Positions 1 to 4,931 of a DNA stretch of 5,223 nt are shown in pieces. This stretch comes from Hyphomicrobiales bacterium. GTDB taxonomy: Bacteria > Pseudomonadota > Alphaproteobacteria > Rhizobiales > Aestuariivirgaceae. How positions within the stretch are numbered: the first letter of the stretch is position 1; each line of letters opens with the position of its first letter. The translations under genes were made by a program, and so were the position numbers. Under the pieces are notes generated by a model. It had not been told where the DNA came from, did no database searches, and saw only the letters and a program-made list of their open reading frames with translations. The DNA is taken from the NCBI GenBank assembly GCA_026987255.1, contig JALSNA010000059.1, positions 1 through 5,223 on the forward strand. The letters are read 5' to 3'.

Positions 1-1407
1 GACGAAATCCGCCGCCCCGGCAAGTTCGAGAGCCCTTTGCAAATCGGCATCGGAAACATCCGCGCCCAGCGTGACGTTCTCGCGCACCGTGCCGTTGAGC
101 AAGATCAGCTCCTGGGGCACATAGCCGATCATCGAGCGCCAGGCATGCAGGTCCAGATCGCGCAAGGGGATGCCATCCACCAATATCTCGCCCGCATCGG
201 GCTGATACAGGGCGGTGACCAGATCGACGATGGTCGTCTTGCCCGCGCCGGAGGGGCCGATGAACACGCTTGTCCTGCCGGCCGGGATGGAAAAGCTGAC
301 ATCCTTCAAGATGGTTTTGCCAGGATAGGAAAAGCCCACATGCGCAAAGCGGATGGCTTCTTGCAGTCTTGGGGGGATATCGCCGCCGGCATGTTCCGCG
401 GCTTTCCTTGCCGATGCGATCAGCTCTTCTATGCGCCACAGATATGGCTCGTTCTGGGCCACGGTCTGCAGAATACGGAAGGAGCGCGACAGGGTCTTGA
501 CAATGCCCAGCATCAGGCCGGCGATGAGACCGACCTCGACCACCGAAACCCTGAGCCAGGAAACGGCGAAATAGAGCGCGCCAAAGACCAGAACGATCGC
601 CAGAATGTTCTGCAGGGCCGTCAGACCGTTGGTGGTCAGCAATACCCGCTTGCGCAGCTTGTTGAGGCGGAAAATATAACGGTCGAACAGTGGCTTGACG
701 CTTTCTTCGCGCCCCATGGCCTTGATGGTCTTGATGGAGGCGAAAACATCGGTGAAATAGGCGCTCAACCCTTCCATGGCCGCCGAGAGCCTGCTGCTGT
801 ATCTGCGCGTCAGGCTGATGACGCCCAGCAGGGGGATGAACATGAGCAGGGCCGCCATGAAAAGACCGAAGGACAACCAGCCTGAGATGAATATGATGAG
901 CACCACATAGACAGCCGTGCGCATCAGCAAGGTGGCGGCGAGAATGGCCCGGTCCATGGCGGTGGCGGCATAGTCGGTGAACTGGGCCAGGGAAATGGCC
1001 ATGCCGCCGAGTTTTTCATTCTGGAACCAGGGCCAGCTGGCCTTGACCAGGGCGGCGAGGATCTTGTGCCTGAGCCGGGCGATGATGTCGGAGATGGTAT
1101 AGCCGGTGAACAGCAAGATGGCGAACCCGAAGACCTCGCGCAGGACGAGCGCACTGCCCGCCACCAGCGCCAGAGACCACAGCTGGGTGGGCAGGCCGAT
1201 GGCCTGCGCGGCCTTGAGAACCGCGCCAGCGAAGGGCGAGACCTTCTGGGGCGCATCGCCGCCGGCGGCCATGAGCAGAACGGGCAGCAAGGTGGCCAGC
1301 CCCAGCCCCTCCAGCAGGGAATTGAACAGCATCAGGATCAGCAGGATGATGGCCCTGGCTGTTCCCAGACGGGAAAGAACCCTGAAGAGGGAGATGAAGT
1401 TCTTCAT
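1..1407 (-). CDS. ABC exporter, fused transmembrane and ATPase domains (C-terminus cut off by window edge)
   Basis: Inner-membrane ABC half-transporter expected to act as a dimer and export or flip a substrate using ATP. 469 codons are visible; family members are usually about 580-600 residues, so roughly the last 110-130 lie beyond the left edge. Hydrophobic segments at about 17-48, 73-104, 155-176, 180-199, 262-285 and 288-305 form the six-helix domain. The ATPase domain starts near 350: A-loop Tyr361 (FSYPG), Walker A GPSGAGKT at 384-391, Q-loop Gln432 (YVPQE). The LSGGQ signature, Walker B and H-loop are off the window. The start is ATG at 1405-1407, two codons after an in-frame TGA (1414-1416); no strong Shine-Dalgarno is seen. 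The N-terminal SLLEGLGLATLLPVL stretch recalls PglK/HepA-type flippases for lipid-linked glycans, but the substrate is unknown. It lies 101 nt downstream of the LuxR-type gene on the same strand. Exporter call is firm; subfamily is inference. Confidence 0.93.
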   Translation of the reverse strand, partial: MKNFISLFRVLSRLGTARAIILLILMLFNSLLEGLGLATLLPVLLMAAGGDAPQKVSPFAGAVLKAAQAIGLPTQLWSLALVAGSALVLREVFGFAILLFTGYTISDIIARLRHKILAALVKASWPWFQNEKLGGMAISLAQFTDYAATAMDRAILAATLLMRTAVYVVLIIFISGWLSFGLFMAALLMFIPLLGVISLTRRYSSRLSAAMEGLSAYFTDVFASIKTIKAMGREESVKPLFDRYIFRLNKLRKRVLLTTNGLTALQNILAIVLVFGALYFAVSWLRVSVVEVGLIAGLMLGIVKTLSRSFRILQTVAQNEPYLWRIEELIASARKAAEHAGGDIPPRLQEAIRFAHVGFSYPGKTILKDVSFSIPAGRTSVFIGPSGAGKTTIVDLVTALYQPDAGEILVDGIPLRDLDLHAWRSMIGYVPQELILLNGTVRENVTLGADVSDADLQRALELAGAADFV

Positions 1408-1508
1408 GGCGAATCAGGGCCCTGTGCATGGCGAAGAGGGGCAGCCGAAAGGCCGCATGAGCCTTCTAGGCCATTGCCGCCCCAAGGCGCAAGGGGCACT
1501 GCCGGGGT

Positions 1509-2231
1509 TCAGATCAGGCCCTTGCGGAAGGCGATGGCCACCGCCTGGGTCTTGTTGGAAGCACCCAGCTTCTGCATGGCGTTGGAAAGGTAAAGCCGCA
1601 CGGCGGAAACCGACAGCTTCAGCGCTTCGGCCGATTGCGGGCCGGTGCGCCCTTCGGCGGCGAGCAGGAGCACCTCGCGTTCGCGCATGCTGAGGCGGAC
1701 TTCATCCTCATCGTCTATCTGGCCATCCATGGCGTCCTTCACCCGCTGGTGGAAATAGTGGGCGATGAGATGAAAGTCGGCCGCCAGCTCGCCGCGCATG
1801 CCCAGCCAGTCGCGCTCGTTCATGTCGGCATTGATGGAGAACAGCGCCCTTGCGCCATTGGGATCGACAATGGGAAAGGAAATGCCGCGCGCCATGATGC
1901 CATAATCCTGCGCTCCGGCGCAGATCTCGCGCGCCTTGGAGGTGGCGGTGTTGACCTCATCCCAGTCCAGCGGCATCATGCGGGCAAAACTGGTCTTGAA
2001 GACCGGGTCGACGGTGATGTAGCCGCTCATGCGGTAGCGGCGAATCCAGTTCTCGTCATAGGTGGAGATCCATCCGGCGCGGCCGCTTGTATCGGTCTTG
2101 CCCAGTTTCCAGTATGATAGATTGGCAACGCCAAAGCGCCGCCTGAGGGAAGCCATGTAGTTGTAGGCATCATCCAGGCTCTGGAATGGCGACTTGGTTT
2201 CTTCAAAAATGTCAAATGCCGTCAAGGGCAT
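1509..2231 (-). CDS. LuxR-family quorum-sensing transcriptional regulator (autoinducer-binding plus HTH domains)
   Basis: Cytoplasmic regulator of 240 residues, the normal length for LasR/TraR-type proteins that bind N-acyl-homoserine lactones or related ligands and then DNA. The ligand domain spans about 15-165. At the family's invariant positions it has Trp62, Tyr66, Asp75, Pro76, Trp90 and Gly116; Tyr58 corresponds to LasR Tyr56. The LuxR helix-turn-helix spans about 178-240 and keeps Glu184, Leu188 and Gly194, equivalent to TraR Glu178, Leu182 and Gly188. The turn reads TGPQSAEALKLSVSAVRLYL, with Thr-Gly-Pro-Gln instead of the common Asn-x-Glu-Ile. The ATG at 2229-2231 follows a weak GGGA 7 nt upstream. 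No luxI-type synthase is in the window, so it is a solo here, although a synthase may lie outside. The next gene downstream is the ABC exporter, a possible target or operon partner (inference). Family is certain; ligand is unknown. Confidence 0.95.
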   Translation of the reverse strand: MPLTAFDIFEETKSPFQSLDDAYNYMASLRRRFGVANLSYWKLGKTDTSGRAGWISTYDENWIRRYRMSGYITVDPVFKTSFARMMPLDWDEVNTATSKAREICAGAQDYGIMARGISFPIVDPNGARALFSINADMNERDWLGMRGELAADFHLIAHYFHQRVKDAMDGQIDDEDEVRLSMREREVLLLAAEGRTGPQSAEALKLSVSAVRLYLSNAMQKLGASNKTQAVAIAFRKGLI

Positions 2232-2307
2232 GCCAGCATCCCGATCTTTGCGGTTTGTTGTGTCAAATGGATTCCGCTGCCGCGAGAATCAAGCCCCAAG
2301 GTCAATG

Positions 2308-2336
2308 AGCATAACAATATACGCAATTCATTTCAG
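2308..2336 (-). promoter_or_regulatory. Candidate promoter for the LuxR-type gene
   Basis: On the minus strand a -35-like CTGAAA (2331-2336) is followed, after 17 nt, by TATGCT (2308-2313), preceded by TG-N to give an extended -10. Expected transcription start is near 2300, leaving a leader of about 70 nt. The match is moderate (4/6 and 4/6, plus the extended -10). It lies in the only sizeable gap upstream of the gene. Confidence 0.35.
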
Positions 2337-2376
2337 CTCACTGACGAATTCCGTATCATTTTTATGCTTTCACAGC

Positions 2377-2432
2377 AAAAAACGGGCCACAGGCATTCCA
2401 GGCCTGCCTTTTTTTGCGGGATTTTTCAGGCC
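2377..2432 (-). terminator. Possible hemN terminator with alternative hairpins
   Basis: In minus-strand RNA, CAGGC (2402-2406) pairs with GCCTG (2390-2394) around a 7-nt loop, and six U residues (complement of 2377-2382) follow 7 nt later. A competing arm, GGCCTG at 2427-2432, is perfectly complementary to the CAGGCC at 2401-2406. The stem is short and the U-tract is not directly adjacent, so it is an imperfect intrinsic terminator. On the plus strand the same 5-bp hairpin is followed closely by seven T (2409-2415). Placement about 70-100 nt past the hemN stop and before the luxR promoter candidate fits a terminator. Confidence 0.4.
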
Positions 2433-2474
2433 TTGCGGCGCCAAAGCCCCCTTCAAGGACGAATCAAGGCGGTC

Positions 2475-3827
2475 TCAGATGGCCTTGGCGTGGCGGTTTG
2501 GGCGGGGCTTGTAATAGGCATCGAAAGCGCCGCAGACGGTGCGCACGAAGAGCCTGCGCTCATCGGGCACGATGACCTCGCCATCTTCCACGCGGCACAG
2601 GCCATCGGCCTGCAGGGGCTTGAGCTTCTCCCAGGATTCGGCAATGGCCGCTTCGGGAAAGCCGTGTTTTTCGGCAATCTCGTCCGGCCGCACGCGCAGG
2701 AAACACATGAGCTTCTCGATGATTTCGGCGCGCATGAGATCTTCATCCGTATAGGCCACCCCGCGGTCGATGGTCAGCTCGCCATTGTCGATGGCGCTGG
2801 CCCACTTGGCCATGTCGCGCGACGACTGGGCAAAGCCCTGCGGCATGGAGGAGATGGCCGACGTGCCAAAGCCCAAAAGCGCATCCGCCGGATCGACCGT
2901 ATAGCCCTGGAAGTTGCGCCGCAAGGTGCCATTGTCCAGGGCGGCGATCATGGAATCGCCTTCCTTGGCATAATGATCAAGGCCGATGGCGCGATAGCCA
3001 TTGGCGCACAGCGCCTCGCCCATGGCCAGGGCCTGCTCGTAGCGCGCATCGATGTCCGGCAGGTCCTCATCGCGAATCATCTTCTGATGGCGCTTGAACC
3101 AGGGCACATGGGCATAGCCGAACACGGCAATTCTGTCCGGCCCAAGACCGGCGGCCAGCCGCGCGGTTTCGCGCACGCTTTCGATGGTCTGGCCGGGCAG
3201 GCCGTAGATGAGATCGAAGTTGACCGAGGCAATGCCGGCCTTGTGCAGATCCTCCACGCACCGGGCCACCTGGTCATAGGGCTGGATGCGGTTGATCAGC
3301 TCTTGCACATGGGGATTGAAGTCCTGCACGCCGAAGCTGCCGCGGTTGAAGCCCATGTCCGCCAGGGCGCGGGCCTTCTGCGGCGTGAAACCGCGCGGAT
3401 CCATCTCCACGGCGATTTCCGCTCCCTCGGCAAAACCGAAATGATCGCGCACCGCCGCCACGATGGCGGCCAGATGCTCCTCCTTCAGATAGGTTGGCGT
3501 GCCGCCGCCAAAATGAAAATGGGTCACCCGCCCCTTCGGCCCATTGACCAGTGGCGCGGTCTGTTCGATCTCGCGCAAAAGGCGCTGCACGTAGCGTTCG
3601 GCGCGGTCATAGGTATTGGGCACCGTGGTGTGGCAGCCGCAATACCAGCACATCTTCTCGCAAAAGGGGATGTGGACATAGACCGAAAGGGTCGCATCCT
3701 CATCGAGAGCGGCCAGCCAGTCCTTCCATGTCCGGTGATCGAAGCCTTCCGAGAACTGCACCGCGGTGGGATAGCTGGTATAGCGCGGCACGTCGGCGGT
3801 GGCGTATTTTTTCAATGTGGCGTCCAT
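2475..3827 (-). CDS. hemN: Oxygen-independent coproporphyrinogen III dehydrogenase HemN (radical SAM)
   Basis: Cytoplasmic radical-SAM enzyme that oxidatively decarboxylates two propionate side chains of coproporphyrinogen III to give protoporphyrinogen IX. This is the anaerobic or low-oxygen route of haem and tetrapyrrole synthesis. The 450 residues match the family length. The N-terminal VPRYTSYPTAVQF (13-25) is typical. The 4Fe-4S motif is FCEKMCWYCGCHT, with Cys56, Cys60 and Cys63 as cluster ligands and Cys65 as the extra HemN cysteine. FHFGGGTPT (104-112), EMDPRGF (141-147), GVQDFN (166-171) and NFDLIYGLPGQT (203-214) are conserved SAM- and substrate-site segments; a HemN-type C-terminal domain follows. 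I chose ATG 3825-3827 over an in-frame TTG 12 codons upstream (3861-3863): the family starts here, and the TTG lies inside the likely -35 box. No Shine-Dalgarno precedes this ATG. It lies 82 nt after the small-protein cluster. Confidence 0.97.
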   Translation of the reverse strand: MDATLKKYATADVPRYTSYPTAVQFSEGFDHRTWKDWLAALDEDATLSVYVHIPFCEKMCWYCGCHTTVPNTYDRAERYVQRLLREIEQTAPLVNGPKGRVTHFHFGGGTPTYLKEEHLAAIVAAVRDHFGFAEGAEIAVEMDPRGFTPQKARALADMGFNRGSFGVQDFNPHVQELINRIQPYDQVARCVEDLHKAGIASVNFDLIYGLPGQTIESVRETARLAAGLGPDRIAVFGYAHVPWFKRHQKMIRDEDLPDIDARYEQALAMGEALCANGYRAIGLDHYAKEGDSMIAALDNGTLRRNFQGYTVDPADALLGFGTSAISSMPQGFAQSSRDMAKWASAIDNGELTIDRGVAYTDEDLMRAEIIEKLMCFLRVRPDEIAEKHGFPEAAIAESWEKLKPLQADGLCRVEDGEVIVPDERRLFVRTVCGAFDAYYKPRPNRHAKAI

Positions 3828-3834
3828 GAACAGA

Positions 3835-3863
3835 CTTATAGCCTTGCACAAGGACGTGGGCAA
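3835..3863 (-). promoter_or_regulatory. Candidate hemN promoter giving a leaderless or near-leaderless transcript
   Basis: Minus-strand TTGCCC (3858-3863, 4/6 to the -35 consensus) and TATAAG (3835-3840, 5/6 to the -10) are separated by exactly 17 nt. The -10 ends 7 nt before the hemN ATG, so transcription would begin at or beside the start codon. That agrees with the lack of a ribosome-binding site. Two short dyads overlap the promoter: GGCAA-n5-TTGCC at 3859-3873 over the -35, and CCTTG-CA-CAAGG at 3842-3853 in the spacer. They are possible operators, regulator unknown. Confidence 0.5.
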
Positions 3864-3909
3864 TCACCTTGCCGGGCCATTGCAAAGTGTTAATGCACGC
3901 CAATGCCAC

Positions 3910-4218
3910 TCACCAGGTCGGGGAATCGCCTGGCCTGTTGTGACGATAGGCATCACGGCATCTTGCCTTGCTGCTGCTGTCTTGCGCATGCCTTATGCAA
4001 TCCCTGTATGCATCCTGGGCATCTCCCAGCTGGGCGCAGGCGCGCATGCAGCGGCCGTATTGGCGCGTCAGCGGGCCGCTCTGGGTGGGGTTTGTCATGC
4101 TGTCCAGAATGCTTTCGCAACGGCGCTCGCATCCGGACTGATTCATCGCCCGGGCCGGCAGAAGGAAAACAGCCGGGGCCGCGGCCATGAGGACCAAAAA
4201 CCTGATGGCATGTTTCAT
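3910..4218 (-). CDS. Small secreted six-cysteine protein with twin CX3C motif, unknown function
   Basis: Predicted periplasmic or secreted protein of 102 residues; I do not recognise a family. The N-terminus MKHAIRFLVLMAAAPAVFLL followed by PARA is a clear Sec signal peptide with likely cleavage after Ala24. The mature part of about 78 residues is polar and Arg-rich, with six cysteines at 30, 34, 57, 61, 74 and 87: C-x3-C-x22-C-x3-C-x12-C-x12-C. The paired CX3C elements resemble the helical-hairpin disulfide pattern of small Tim and CHCH-like proteins, but that is a spacing likeness, not demonstrated homology. The frame is open much further upstream (to about 4713); I chose the ATG at 4216-4218 because of the signal peptide and an AAAGGA Shine-Dalgarno (4227-4232) 8 nt before it. 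The ATG overlaps the TGA of the preceding gene (ATGA), suggesting translational coupling. It could be an envelope redox or structural protein (inference). Confidence 0.62.
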   Translation of the reverse strand: MKHAIRFLVLMAAAPAVFLLPARAMNQSGCERRCESILDSMTNPTQSGPLTRQYGRCMRACAQLGDAQDAYRDCIRHAQDSSSKARCRDAYRHNRPGDSPTW

Positions 4219-4535
4219 ATCCTGGTTCCTTTCATGATGCCCCCTGGTGTAGATATCACCCTCGGAGGAATAGGTGGTCTTGCGGATGCGATATCCGGAC
4301 TGGGGTTTTTGCAATGCGCTCTTGTGGTATGGCGTTCTGGCCGTAATGGGGCCCAGACCACGGGGGGCAGAACCAGTCCGGTGATATTGGTCACATCCAC
4401 GGGAGCGCAAATGGCCCCGCCCAGGAACTCGCCGCGGATTGCCTTGAGCGGCACCCAGCGGTCCGCCGCTTCTGCCGCCGGAGAAGCCGCAAGGAGCGCA
4501 AGCACCGTCGAGGCGGCCTTCATGCATGCTTTCAT
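4215..4535 (-). CDS. Small exported protein, unknown function (frame of the second half uncertain)
   Basis: Predicted exported protein of 106 residues, not recognised. MKACMKAASTVLALLAASPA followed by AEA is a Sec signal peptide with likely cleavage after Ala23. The mature N-terminal part, ADRWVPLKAIRGEFLGGAIC, uses normal GC-rich codons. From about residue 53 codon use changes (TTA, AGA, ACA, AGG, ATA; third-position GC about 50%), and the peptide becomes Pro-rich with no clear domain. Two cysteines, Cys43 and Cys75, are in the mature part. ATG 4533-4535 is preceded by AAAGGAAAGGG with good spacing, while the in-frame Met5 has no ribosome-binding site. The TGA (4215-4217) overlaps the next gene's ATG by 4 nt, which supports the full frame. 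A second-half frameshift, or a shorter original protein, cannot be excluded. The signal-peptide half is more secure than the tail. Confidence 0.5.
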   Translation of the reverse strand: MKACMKAASTVLALLAASPAAEAADRWVPLKAIRGEFLGGAICAPVDVTNITGLVLPPVVWAPLRPERHTTRAHCKNPSPDIASARPPIPPRVISTPGGIMKGTRI

Positions 4536-4579
4536 GCCCTTTCCTTTCGCGCTTCGCCACCAAGAGCTGCTGGCGGGTT

Positions 4580-4885
4580 TCAATCGTCCCAGCCGCCTCC
4601 ATCATCATCTGATGAATCACCATCACCGTCAGCGGTGAACATTCCCCAGAAACCTCCGCCGGAGTCAGCTGTGCCGGCAGTGCTTTCATCGCCGCCGCCA
4701 CCGGTGTCATCATCTCCCCAGTAGCGCGGATCGTCGATGGTGCTGCCTGAGCGTTTCGCGCCGCCGAAAAGGGCCCCGGCGCCAGCGCCGCCCAGGGTCG
4801 TCAGCAAGGCAGCACCGGGCGCGGCATAAGCGCCGATCACCATGCCGGCCAGAGCCCCCAGAACCATCCAGATCAACCGTCTCAT
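4580..4885 (-). CDS. Small glycine-zipper membrane protein with acidic Asp/Gly-rich tail, unknown function
   Basis: 101 residues, not recognised as a named family. Two hydrophobic segments at about 4-22 and 24-43 each carry a GxxxGxxxG glycine zipper (Gly10/14/18 and Gly33/37/41), the packing motif of small membrane-associated and oligomerising proteins. A basic KR pair (44-45) follows. Residues 47-101 form a low-complexity tail with 16 Asp/Glu, one Arg and many Gly, dotted with aromatic residues (Tyr55-Trp56, Phe79-Trp80, Phe83, Trp99) and ending GGGWDD. DGDGDSSDDD at 86-95 resembles a loose calcium-loop pattern, but nothing confirms binding. Topology is ambiguous: the first segment could be a signal peptide (AYA|AP near 21) or a hairpin helix with both ends in the cytoplasm. 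ATG 4883-4885 has the best Shine-Dalgarno in the window, AGGGAGGT (4891-4898), 5 nt upstream. It sits 46 nt after the previous cluster gene and 44 nt before the next. Confidence 0.62.
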   Translation of the reverse strand: MRRLIWMVLGALAGMVIGAYAAPGAALLTTLGGAGAGALFGGAKRSGSTIDDPRYWGDDDTGGGGDESTAGTADSGGGFWGMFTADGDGDSSDDDGGGWDD

Positions 4886-4931
4886 GAGATACCTCCCTGG
4901 TTTGCGTTTTTCGCCACCGCCCCTTGAACGT

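Larger units (their letters stand above)
2232..2474. other. Intergenic region between hemN and the LuxR-type gene
   Basis: This 243-nt gap holds no supportable gene on either strand. It is more AT-rich than its flanks and contains the hairpin and T-tract structure (2377-2432), the candidate luxR promoter (2308-2336) and a small dyad, TCAG-ctca-CTGA, at 2333-2344. Confidence 0.7.

Noticed and set aside
37..885. Plus-strand open frame of 282 codons
   Set aside because: Antisense to the ABC exporter, whose minus-strand frame has Walker A, the Q-loop and six helices. The plus translation is low-complexity and His/Gln/Gly-rich, as shadows are.
1016..1429. Minus-strand frame of 137 codons overlapping the start of the ABC exporter
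   Set aside because: Out of frame with the exporter, Arg/Ala/Pro-rich, and without membrane segments; it is a shadow.
1479..1497. GCCCC-n9-GGGGC hairpin just after the LuxR-type stop codon
   Set aside because: The 5-bp stem has no following U-tract in either direction, so it is not supported as an intrinsic terminator; read-through into the ABC gene remains possible.
2238..2266. Perfect -35 TTGACA upstream of the LuxR-type gene (minus strand, 2261-2266)
   Set aside because: At 17-nt spacing the -10 would be CGGGAT (2/6) and no better hexamer is found at 14-18 nt, so it is not a convincing promoter.
3828..3863. TTG start adding 12 residues to HemN
   Set aside because: The AAGGTGA before the TTG is directly adjacent to it, too close to serve as a ribosome-binding site. 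The added residues are not family-like, and the TTG coincides with the -35 candidate.
2364..3893. Long plus-strand open frame (509 codons) opposite hemN
   Set aside because: It is the antisense shadow of hemN, whose minus-strand frame carries the full radical-SAM motif set. The plus-strand translation has no recognisable domain and no ribosome-binding site.
3799..4638. Plus-strand open frame of 279 codons
   Set aside because: Runs antisense through the small-protein genes. It has no Shine-Dalgarno or domain, and the opposite strand shows signal peptides and ribosome-binding sites.
3910..4713. Minus-strand frame of 267 codons that would extend the twin-CX3C protein upstream
   Set aside because: The extension would overlap two other genes and bury a clear signal peptide in the middle of the protein. 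The internal ATG at 4216-4218 has its own Shine-Dalgarno.
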